Made by a program: the position numbers and the translations under genes
Assembly: GCF_932526225.1 (NCBI RefSeq)
Contig: NC_064042.1
Location: 2,339,001 to 2,403,000 of the forward strand
DNA from: Nematostella vectensis
Lineage: Eukaryota > Cnidaria > Anthozoa > Actiniaria > Edwardsiidae
Length of the DNA stretch: 64,000 nt
Direction: 5' to 3'
The notes under the pieces: model-generated
The model's input: the letters and a program-made list of their open reading frames with translations, nothing else
The model's database searches: none
What the model was told of the DNA's origin: nothing
In this document: piece after piece, positions 9,797 through 21,600 of the stretch
How positions within the stretch are numbered: position 1 is the first letter of the stretch
Layout: every line of letters starts with the position of its first letter

Positions 9797-12700
9797 TTTT
9801 TTGTCATAAAATTACATGGTTTTCCGTCTAGTTCTTTCAGCTAAATGAAATTCCAAGGAAAGTTTTGCTTTTTGTGCGCAAAAAGAAAAACATAGAAAAT
9901 AGATTATAACATAATAACGTAGAAATAACTATGTTATATTGCCGGTTTTTTTTATCTAATCGTACAGACCTTACAGATAGTGTAGTGGTGTGGTGATAAA
10001 TTTTCAATTAGCAGCGTTCGCGCTCACGCAAAGAATCAATTAACTGGTATAAAAACAACCCTGCATCAATAAAAAAACAAAACGACCGTGTGATAGGCCC
10101 TGCTGTGTGGGTTTTCTATCTCGACCATAGACAGAATCGCATAGTCTTCACATGTTGTTCATAACATAATAGGAGATGTGTACGAAGACTATCGTAGACG
10201 TTAAGAATGAAATAAGTTGACACTTTCTTCAAATTTGAGACTGCAAGTCAGCCAGGAGTCTTTCATTTCATTTCTACGCTCTTGACTTTTGAACAGAAGT
10301 ATCTGGTTGAATCATGGTATAGATTGTATCAGCTATATCAGAGCAACGATCTCAGACAATGTACCTCACTCTATTAATCACGCTATCATAAAGTGCTCAA
10401 GTGGTCTGAATAAGCTAAAAGGAAAGGTTTAAGCCGGGTGAGATATCTAAAACACGAGACGGAAGGTCCTTGTCTGAGCGTTGTTATGAAAACATAACTT
10501 GGAACAAGTCGCAGTGGCGCAGAACATAAGACTAATCTCAATCTATTGCTTATCAAAGCCCTCAAACGCCACTAAACCGCCCAAAGAATGGTCCAAAAGG
10601 ATGAATTGTATATTTGCTTTAATTCCCACTTGTTTTAAGGCACGTTTTAGCAAGGAATCTAGAAGCTGATTACGATCTAGAGAAATTAGCCGGATATTGC
10701 GAGTTGAGAAATTCGCCAAAAAAGACAGGGATCACTACAACGCTGAAATAAAGTGATAATTTTGACAGGCAAAAAAAAAAACACTGCCAAAAAATTAGCA
10801 TTTCTGTGACCCAGTATGACCTAGAAAAGTAAAAAATTCATATACAACCAACACAGATTCCAAAACGATTATACCTACCACTAAGTTGAAAATCACTTAA
10901 AATTACTTAGGGTGCTAAAGTATTGCTCGCGCGATTTCCTCGTCGTATAAAGTCTGTTAGAAAAACAGGGGACTGGAAAGCGCGAGTGATGATGTCTCCT
11001 TTGTCTAGTTTGTCTTTTCCTGTTTTGCTAAGCACTAGAGGCCAGGTAAGGTCCCCTGTTGTCAATGCTCGATGACAGAACGAACGAAGGCTCCAAATAG
11101 CAGTTTATAGCTTTCAATATAATACGCGTCGACACAATAAATAACGTCCGATATGGCTTGCCCGCAAAATCTGACCCACTCTACGAGGAGTGACTATACA
11201 ATGCAAAGTTTCCAAACAATCACTCGTTGATGATGTATAATATATCTTCTAGCCTAAATTTATCTTCCTAGATAGGGTATTTTAGTGTGCGTTGAGTTTA
11301 TACTGTAGTATACGTGTAACAGTTGGACTCCTACCAGATCCCTTGTTAGGGAGAGAAGATGTTTCGGTGGTATTGACATCCTCCATTTGGATCTGCATCT
11401 CTGGATCTCTGCTTCTCGAATACAAGAAGGAAAGACCACATATCAACACGAATACGTGACGTCATCGGTCATTGGGCAGCGACAAGGTATCTGATAGGGG
11501 GGGGAGGGGGAGGGGAAGTAGAGGGGTATTTTGGAGTAAATGCTTCAAGATATACAGGAAGCTCAGATGATAATCCCAAAAGACAGTTTTGTGATTAAGG
11601 TTAAGAATAGATATTGGAACATAGCTTGGAGGTCAAAACCGCTAAAACTTCTCACGCAAGATGAGTATTCGAAACAGCATTCAAACTGCTTTGCAATGAA
11701 AATTTTCAAATGCAAAATTCTCCCTTGTGTGTGGTGTTAATATTTGAAACAAATAAAAAAAAAGCGATATTAAACATGCATAAAATATCTGAAAAAGCAA
11801 TACACGAGGAATAATGTTTTACCTTTGAATAATGTTTTACCTTTGAATAAGGTGCTCTTCATCTATTGTAGTAGCCTGAAAAAAGGGAAGCGAGTTTCTC
11901 ATCAAAGATACATCTCGGGAATAAAAAGAGAAACAATAATTTTAAAAATCGCCCAACCGAATCGAAAGGAATGTTTTGCGCAGTGCTAAGATAAGCAATC
12001 CACTGGATTCGAGCGCTTTGGAGAGGAACAGAGTTTATCTTGTCGTGAGCAACCGGGAGCAACACAAAAGCAAACTTGATTGATTGGAAAGCAAAATGCG
12101 GCAAATGTTGAATAGTTGTCCAGCTTGCGTGTGTTGACAGCACGCAAACAGAGATTCGGTGTACAAAACCTGGAGATAATTAATTTTCAGTTATGAGAAC
12201 CGTCACTAATTGATTATAGTTGCTTTTAGAGCGACAAATAAATGGTGTTTTCAAACTGAAAGAGTGGTGCATTAGAGTGATTTAAAGCTGCCAATTGAGT
12301 TCTAATCGTTAAATAAGAACACCCTTCACGTTGCAGTTTGGCGCTTTTAATCTTCCATATTGACTACTTTCTTTGCATCTTTATATTTTAGTATACTCAC
12401 TTTCTGCGTTAGCTCGGGCTGAACTTCCTTTCGTTTCTTTTAGATCTTCCGGAATACCACCGCTAGAGTTGTTTATAAATAGTGCAAATTCCATCAATAT
12501 TGTTTCCTCTGTTATCACAAACACTCGGTTTGGCTCCAATAGATAGAAAAACTGCAAATTTTTGTATGGTAGCAACAGAACTTTTCACGCCGGAATGTGC
12601 CACACAAGAATATACACTTTCCATCCAAACTGTTTGGATTCGTCACACGGTTTGTTTGTTTTCAGGATGGGACGTGACAACAAAGGAGTCCCGAGTCTTT

Positions 12701-13916
12701 CGACAACTCTATCGTGATAAGCTTATCAGTACAAGATCTATGTGGATGGAAAAAACATACGACACAAGCAGTTACATAAACCCTAAGCTACACGGCTTTT
12801 CAAACTTATTAAAAAAAAACAGGAAAGGTATTTTCGACTGAGTCACTTTTAAGAGGATAAACAAAAGTCGTTATATTTTGACAAGCACAAGCATAGCTTC
12901 GAACAGCTTTATCGCATTCTCCCCCATTTCGCCTTGCGAAAAAATATAAAAAGTTTTAAAAGACAGAATCACTTGACAGTGAACTGATGAGCAATCCAAT
13001 CTAATTGAATTTCAAAATTGACTGAATAAACAACGATTATGCAAAATAATAATGGTTTTAAACGATCAAGTAAAATGGCAGAAATTCATTAACTTTTCCA
13101 AAAACAATGTCTCTGAATAGTTTAACTTTCCAGTATGTATTCAAATCATCACAATTTTCTATTTTTGTTCAGTGCTAAATTGATATTTATTAGTGGAAAT
13201 CCCAATCTACAGTAGTTCATGGAATTTCTCAATAAAGGTATTGATAGGTTTTCCGAAAACTCTTGTGTTTTCTAATTTGTCTAAATGGAGTACGAATAAA
13301 CTATTAAAAAAAACCTCACTCAAACTGTCAATATGTCAAATATGGTGAATAGCGACTTGCAGGTCTTTTCATTCATGTTTTAATACTTATAATGACAAGA
13401 CATAATAAAATCTACTTGGGGTATGTTTATGTGGAGATATTCCGGTTAAGACGCCAACACGGCGTTACGACAAGGGGGAAAAACTTCAACGAGGTTCAAT
13501 GTGTAATATCCCTCTCCCTTCAACACAGTATTGTGATTTCTTAAATATATTTATTCCATTACATGAGATGGCCTCAGAGCAACAATATTGTGCTTCTTTT
13601 GCATTGCGTTTTTTTTAAACAATACAAGAAAAGGTTTGTTTTCAACAATGAAGAGGTTACCACGCCGAAGTTGACTTGTGATCGATACAGAAAAAAGCTA
13701 ATTTTCCTACAACAAGATTGTCTTTTCACAGAAGATAATAGAGTAGTGCTTCCTCTCTTTTTCATTAATAAACCACACGATGCATTCCATTCTTTTTTGC
13801 ACTGGAACCGCTATTTCATAATGATTTCAAAAGCGGCCAGACTAGGGACCGTGAAATGTGGCCGCGTTTGGCCAAATACAGTACTTTTGCGATAAATTTA
13901 TATTTTGAAATTAGGT

Positions 13917-14510
13917 GCTTTGGTCGCTAAATAGAGGCTGGCCGCTAACATGTGGTCGCTTAATAGAGGCTGGCCGCTAACATGTGGTCGCTTAATAGAG
14001 GCTGGCCGCTAACATGTGGTCGCTTAATAGAGGCTGGCCGCTAACATGTGGTCGCTTAATAGAGGCTGGCCGCTAACATGTGGTCGCTAAATAGAGGCTG
14101 GCCGCTAACATGTGGTCGCTAAATAGAGGCTGGCCGCTAACAGGTGGTCGCTTAATAGAGGCTGGCCGCTAACATGTGGTCGCTTAATAGAGGCTGGCCG
14201 CTAACATGTGGTCGCTAAATAGAGGCTGGCCGCTAACATGTGGTCGCTAAATAGAGGCTGGCCGCTAACATGTGGTCGCTTGATAGAGGCTGGCCGCTAA
14301 CATGTGGTCGCTTAATAGAGGCTGGCCGCTAACATGTGGTCGCTTAATAGAGGCTGGCCGCTAACAGGTGGTCGCTTAATAGAGGCTGGCCGCTAACAGG
14401 TGGTCGCTTAATAGAGGCTGGCCGCTAACAGGTGGTCGCTTAATAGAGGCTGGCCGCTAACAGGTGGTCGCTTAATAGAGGCTGGCCGCTAACAGGTGGT
14501 CGCTTAAATG
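13917..14510. repeat. 32-bp minisatellite, ~18.5 copies
   Basis: Unit TGGTCGCTTAATAGAGGCTG followed by GCCGCTAACATG. Variants differ by CTTAAT/CTAAAT and CATG/CAGG, and the CAGG type fills the right end, showing copy-by-copy spread. There is no stop-free long frame and no coding role is apparent. Confidence 0.96.
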
Positions 14511-15055
14511 GAGGCACCAATGTATTACACATGGGCCCTTCCAAAGAATGATGGAAATTTTGCTGTTGTAAACAATATGGCTCGCTGAGCTAAATCCAAC
14601 CACAATTTGAGTTTCTAATACAAATTTATTATCATTCGCTTTTTACAAAAGCTTCCACGCGTTTTCCCAAAATTATGAAGAAGTACTTGCTTCACTGAAT
14701 CAATAAAACCTGTTCCAATTAATAATAAGCTGTCTATCAATATTTCGCATCTTCTTTAGCGGCCTTTTAGAGGCTATTTCCCTTCGTAATTAAAGGTCTC
14801 TTGTCTAGGGGGTGGACTTTTTCCGCTTTCGCTTAAAAAAATACAATTTCTGTTCCTCGAAAACGTCTGTCTCATTCATATCGTGACTTTACTATCGCAT
14901 TTTTGTCAAATTAAATTGTTTACATCTATTCTGCAGTCAATTAAAAACAGACTTTTTCGCTTAAGTCAAATTGGCTTTGCAAGTGCATCGAAAAAAGGCC
15001 GAAAAAAAAAGGGAATCTGTGATACTGCCTAAATGCACTTGTCATCCGTACTCTA
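14511..15055. other. Non-coding stretch between two repeat arrays
   Basis: AT-rich; I see no gene, hairpin or conserved segment. Confidence 0.5.
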
Positions 15056-15660
15056 TCGCTAACCTTCGCTATATAGTTCTTTCATTTCTCCGCCTGATCT
15101 ATCACGCGGCCCTCAGGCATTCCGTATTGGTATATCGCTCTGCCTTTTAAATCTCTTCTCTCTACGGCTCTTTCATTCCTCCGCCTGTGCAATCATGTGA
15201 TTCGCTTAGCAATCCAGTATTTTATCAACTGCACTGTCTCTTTTACCTCTTCGCAGCGTGACTCTTTCGTTTTCCGCCAGGGCAATTATGCGACTCAACG
15301 GGCTATCGATATTTAGTGTACTGCACTGCACCTCCGATCTCTTCGCTGCATGACTCTCTCAATTCTTAGCCTGGGCAATCATGCGACCCACTAAACATTC
15401 TGTATTACTCAACCGCACTGCCCATTCTATCTCTTCCCCGCACGACTCTTTCAATTATACGCCTGGGCAATCACACGACCCACTAAACATTCGGTATTAC
15501 TCAATCGCACTGCCCATTCTATCTCTACCCTGCATGACTCTCTCAATTCTTCGCCTGGGCAATCATGCGACCCACTAAACATTTGGTATTACTCAATCGC
15601 ACTGCCCATTCTATCTCTTCCCTGTACGACTTTTTCGTTTCTCTGCCTGTGCCATCATGC
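15056..15660. repeat. ~93-bp tandem array abutting the BMS1 3' end
   Basis: Five to six units with recurring GCCTGGGCAATCATGCGACC, CACTAAACATT, GGTATTACTCAATCGCACTG and CCCATTCTATCTCT. The central copies are near-identical and the outer ones are decayed. The last, partial unit (CTCTGCCTGTGCCATCATGCG at ~15640) overlaps the final BMS1 codons, so the array appears to have grown out of, or into, the end of the last exon. Confidence 0.85.
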
Positions 15661-18600
15661 GAAAGACCTTCTTTCTCTCCTCTCGGCGTTTCGTTTGTCG
15701 TTTGGAGTCGATCTTTGCTTGCTCTGCGCGGTGGACCTTTCTCTTCTGCACCAGTTTTTCCTTCCTTTTGCGCAACTTCTCTTTGTTTGCCGTGTATAGT
15801 TGTTGCATCAGCGAGTAAACCTGTAGAACAAAACAACTTTCTGTTAAAAAAGAAGTCTCCGTCTTGTTTTTTACTTGTTTTGTTACGCCGGTTTGCTAGT
15901 TAAATTATTGTCAATCAGAAAGTACTTGTTTTAAAATTCTCAAGGTGCCCACCACGCGTGTCGTATTGTAAGCGTTTTACAGTTTTTAAACCTTATTTTG
16001 GCGTAGTTTTCAATGCAGTTGTTTTTGCACCAAGATGTGTTACAGGGCCGTTACTTTCACTTGCACCCCCCCCCCCCTCTAAATTTGAGAAAAAATATAA
16101 TGAAATGCCCAGTAGGGCGTGGCTGTACCCCCAATATTTTCTTAATGCTCCTGTATCCTGCCCCTCCTTCCCAATATTTCGAGTCCTGCTACACCTTTGT
16201 GTTACCTTTTTCTCTTGTGGCTCCATGACCACTGCGCGTTTGGATTCTAGTGAAGGTCTCTGTCGCTTCTTGGCGTCCTTTGGCTTGGACTTGAACGGCA
16301 GGTCCTTCTGTAGCTTTTTGGGGATCACCAGGGGGTTGAACCTTCTTGTCTGCCTCTCAACAGGCTGAAACAATAAAATACATAGTTAAAACTCAATACC
16401 TCTTAAAATGCTCTTTTAGCGCAATTCTTGCAATCTTAAATAGGCCATTCAAGCTATAAGCATTGGGGCGCACTCACCATGGAAACCTACCTCAACTACC
16501 GGCATGCAGTGCGCGCTTCGTTTGGTGCAAGCTTAAAAATGCGCGATAGTTGAGGTAGGTTTCTATGGTAATGCGCGCGCAAACTTATAGCTGGAATGGC
16601 CTTTTGGAAAGTCCCTCTTATAATTATTTTAACCCATTACGATACCAAATAGAAACCCTTACCACTGAGAGTGAAACCCTCGTTTCCAACAAATGAGATC
16701 CTATTGACTGATAGATTAAACCCGTATAACCAGTTTATATACTTACCTTGTCAATGGAATGAATCCTGTTTAGCCTGAAGATTCAAACCTGTCAAACAGG
16801 TTTGTCCACTTACCTTGTAAATGGAATTTTGATTTGATTTTCAGCTGGCTCACCCACCCTGGTGCACACTAGTGAAATATCGATATAACGAAATAGGCGC
16901 GCGCACCTGTTTCGCCCGAGAGAACTAATTGGACATAATGACATAAAAGAAAAAACATGTTTTTTCTCTTATGTCGTTATGTCCATGTCGTTTTGTCAGG
17001 CTTATGTCAAAATGTCAAACACACTTACGAAGATAAGAGCATACGCAGATAAGAGTGCGCGCGCCCATGTCGTTATGTCGTTTTGTCACTAGTGTGCACC
17101 AAGCATTACTTTTTAATACTAGAAGTTTCTAATAGAAATAGTGAATGTGAATGCTCGGAGGACGGAACGACCATTTTTCAGTACAAGGGTTCTCCAAAAA
17201 GACCGCTGATCAGCATGAAATAAAACAAATAAGCCGACTGGGAAGCCTGGTGCGGACACGAAAAATTGTATCCACTTTATGAAACTTGCGCATGCGCTTA
17301 AAAGACCACTGATCGATATAAAATCAAAATACGAATCCGCCGACTGGGAAACCTGTGGTGTGGATACGAAAAATCGCACCCACTATATGAAACTCGCGCA
17401 TGCGCTAAAAAGACCGCTGATCAGCATGAAATAAAAATACAAATCAGCTGACTGGAAAGCCTGTTGTGTGGACACGAAAAATCAGCTTTACTCGCATATG
17501 CAATACCTAGATTAGACTTGCTCTACGGTCGATGCTCCCTCCGAGCAAAAACCTGTCCGACTTGTAGATCGGGATCAGTACGCAGCTCTTACAAGCTGCA
17601 ATTTGAATGGGCAAATGAACAATATCCGCACCTCGACACAAAGAACGAGAAGAATAGAGACAAAAGAACTCCTTTGTAGAACAAAGATAATAGGAGACAA
17701 AGCAGCTGCGTACTTACTCCTTGAAGGTCATATCCTGTCTAACAGGTTTATCCTCATACCTTGTAAATGGAATCCTGTTTGACCGGTACGTTCAGACCTT
17801 GATCTTTCCTTAGCTGCCCCACAGTCTTCATGCCCTCCCACCCAGTCTTCTGCTCGGTTGGTAGCAGCAGAGTGGTGACTGGATTATAGTACTTAGGTAC
17901 GGTCACTGGGTACCAGGTTCGAACAAACACAATGTCTAAAAATAAAATGACAAGAAAATGTCAAAAACATTGCTAAAACTGTCGCAATGAAATATTTAAC
18001 TGCTGTTGCAAATAAGGACTAGGTACAACCCCTTCATCTATTCTCCAAAATCTTGCCCCGATGATAGTATCAAGGATAACTACCACTAATCAATAACTTG
18101 TCCTCGAAGGTCGCACGGAATCCGCCTTCAGGACTCTGCAAGGAAACAATAAATCAGATTCATTGAGTACTAGTTAAACCTGACATACAGGTTTAAGGTG
18201 AGACAAAGGGGAGAAGTTAAATGCTCGAGGGATTCAAGAAAACGTTTATCCACAGTTCCATGTCACTTTTGAAAAGTAACCGAGTTCTTCTGTCAAAGCT
18301 AATGTTTAGTAGTTTTATGCGGTCAACGTAGCCTCCTCCGCACGCAACTCTATTTTGTAATGCCCTTTATTTAGATTCGGAATACCTGTGTTTTTTATTT
18401 TAGGACGCGGGAGACTAGTACCTTCTTCCCCCCCCCTCCCCCCTACGTTATTTTTCTCCTCTATTCGCCACAGGAACCTCGCATCTAAAAAAAAAAACCT
18501 TATTCTTTCCAACGAGAAGAGATGCCTGCGGAGGAGGCTAGGGTCAACGCTACCTCGAGCTTACTTTCAAGATGGCGCACATAGAACTGTGAATGGGACC

Positions 18601-21600
18601 ATTGTACCCATTAAACTACAAGCTACAAGTTTGACTTCGTAAGATAACTGAGGCTGGGAAGGGGGTTAGGGTTGTAAAAAGAAAACGTAACAGAACTATC
18701 CTAGTCTTCAAAATCATATGCATTATTTACCTTAAGCGCACGCTTGATTTGTCCACGGATACCGCTGACACTGCGGATCGTAGCCCCTTCAAACTTGGCG
18801 ACCTCCAGTGCCGAGTTAAACATCCCCTAGTGTTAACAAGAGTTATAAAATAATTTAGGATAAGCTTTAAAGCAATCTTGCGACAGCTTAGGATATACAG
18901 AAGCATTAGCTAATATTCGATTAGCTCATCCTTCTTTGGGATTGCAAGTTCCAAAGGTTCTACAAGGCTATCTTATGTTTAACGACCATTTAAAAGTCAT
19001 TTCGCTGACGTTTCGAGCCTTATGTAAACTTTAGCCCTTTTGTGTACCAACTACGTTTTTTGTAGATCTTACTTATCTCATCTCTCTCCTAAATTCGTAT
19101 GAGCGTTGTCTCCCTCCACCCTACGTTTCCATACACGCTAGAACGGTAAAACGCTACAGCCAGCTCACGAAGGTACATCGCGTCCAAATGGAGCCAACAA
19201 CAATAATTTCAGGGTTGCACAGTACACCGTCTCCAAGCAACATTGTTGATTTCAAACAAATAATAAAATGACATCTCGCAACTAAATTAAGTCCAGTCAC
19301 CTTAATAAAAGCCGTGTTTTTGTAGATCTTGTAAGGCGTCCCCGTCAGCTTGAGCTTTTTGACGATCTCCACTGATTTGTCCAACTGAAGGACGGTTCCT
19401 GTCGCCGCTATACGGAAATCAGGCTGTGCATAAACATGAGACATTAAAATATTCAAATAAATCTTTTCACACATACCATATAGTCACTAGTTTAAAATAT
19501 TTTTAGGAAAGAAAAATATACATGTCCGATGACCCATTTAATGATTCTCTCTACTTACCGTATTACCCGAAACACACTGCACAGCTAGAAGACCTGTCCC
19601 AGGGGGTGCTATGGGGCCTGCAAGAGAAACGATAAATGTTTGAAACCTACATGCATTTTAGCCGCATCACTGCCTCACTTCAGTAAAATGTATGTACCTA
19701 CCATACAACCTTTACCCATATACCTACCATACATAGTGCTGATACAGTGAAGATGTTCCGGGGTGTACTTGAGAAGGCGGTGCCGGCCATTATGGTCCTG
19801 CATGGAGTATAGTGCTATAGTCTGGTACCGTCGCCAGCCCACCGACACTACTAGAGGGTCACGTGTTTTCAGGATGCGCTTGAACCAGCGATGCTTCTTA
19901 ATACGTACCTGAAATATCACAGGTTAGTTACAGCATTAAGTTACTAAATGACCTATAGTATATGCCTATATGTGATTTCGTTCTTAGGCCATGGAAACCC
20001 TCGGAGACAGTACAAAGTAGGTTGGGTCTCTAAAAATGTTCTAAGCGAACACTCCCGTGAGCGAAAAGCTGTCACGCGGGAAAGGATTTTTAACAGGGGG
20101 GGGGAGGGGGGGCGAAAAGGGACTTTCAAGGCCTTTTCTCCTATATTTTAGATAATGTCTCATGAATTTACTGTATTTGTGGCTGCTAAAGGGGGGGCGG
20201 GCCCCTTAGGCCACCCCCCTGGCTACGCCTCTGCACACGGTAAATTATCGCAGGGTGTTGGGGATAAGCTAGTACTTGCCAGGCGGGAAATTAACGCAAG
20301 GTGATGGGTTTCGCTATTTTTATAACTTTATCATTTTAGACAATTTAACGCCGCCAACTTGTGCCGGGAGTTAATGATGCGTTTTTTTCCAATTATAATT
20401 TTCCCCAATTATAGGCATGTGCATATTGTTTTCAAAGTAGTCAAGACCCTTAAATTGAGCGCCTACTCCCGTTCCGTAATCATCAACTACCGGTAGAAAG
20501 TTGGTTCTGACTTCATGAGCAGGAAGCTCTAGGTATCATCTAGATCAAGTGAAACTATGGTAAAGCCAGGTTCAGTATTAAGGAAGCGAGTGCAAAAATG
20601 ATTAGAATGTTGTCAATCATTGGGATCACGTGTGAAGCTTGCCATGCGCACTAGCACAAGCATGTAGTGTGTTACCTCCGAAGTCAAAAATAACCATGTA
20701 ATTATTACGTAGGTCACGGCAGGGTAACTCACTGGCACACCCACGTAGGAAGGTCCAAACGAAACTAAACGCTTTTCGGGGTGTCAACGAAGTTTTCCCA
20801 TTTGGACTTGCCGTCTATCTTGGGAACACATAAAGGGGTGCGGTGCGATACCCCCAAAAAGTCCTCTTGTATTCGTCTTGCACACACTGTGTAAGGCACC
20901 CAGTTTGTTACAGCGAACAAGTAAAATCCGGTACCGTCCCCACATTAGTCTCCGGTCGTTTTTACATAGCTCTGCTTACAAAGCTCTGCTTACAAACACA
21001 TTTAAAAAAATCTCGTTTTCATTGCGTTAGCTAACATTTAAGTTCAGGAAGGTATCCAATTGCAAAAAAAATTACATTAATCGTTTTTTTTTTCCTTGGG
21101 CTGCCCTTTTGTTTATTTTCATTGTGTCAATTCATTCCAAAATCGTTACGAAGGCAAAATAATAACAAAAATATTTGGGACAAATCGCATTCTTATCCAC
21201 TCCTTTTGAATTCACAATTCAGGCCTATTTTTTTTTTGGTTTGGTTTATTTGTTGTTGCTGTTTTTTGCCGTTGACTTTAAAGCGGTTATCACACCAGAA
21301 AACTTACAGAAAGCTACGTAACATTCTCCAATGATTTTTAAGGGAAACGTGTAAAAAAAATTCCGTGTGTCTATTGGAAGTTTCTTCGAGGATGGATCTT
21401 AATTCTAATAGGTTTTTTTGTCTTTTGTCGGTTGAGGTTTCCGTCGGCCGCTTATTATTGTATTATTATCTACTTTGCGTGTAGCAAGGCCAGAAAACAG
21501 AATTCTAAAATGCTCCTACAGTGAACAACACGACCAACCTGTGAATAGCCGAGAGTATCCTCGTTAGCTAGCAGGCCACCTAGGATAACAGGGAAGCGTG

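Larger units (their letters stand above)
8204..13916. other. Gene-poor intergenic stretch
   Basis: AT-rich sequence between the GPCR 5' region and the 32-bp minisatellite. Open frames of 60-130 codons occur (for example plus 8216-8560 and 12482-12841), but none shows a recognisable domain, splice structure or amino-acid composition that persuades me. An undetected upstream exon of the GPCR could lie here. Two foldback elements are listed separately; a G-rich run is at 11499-11515. Confidence 0.6.

Noticed and set aside
12482-12841. 119-codon plus-strand frame
   Set aside because: No domain, no start context and no neighbouring exon that would extend it.
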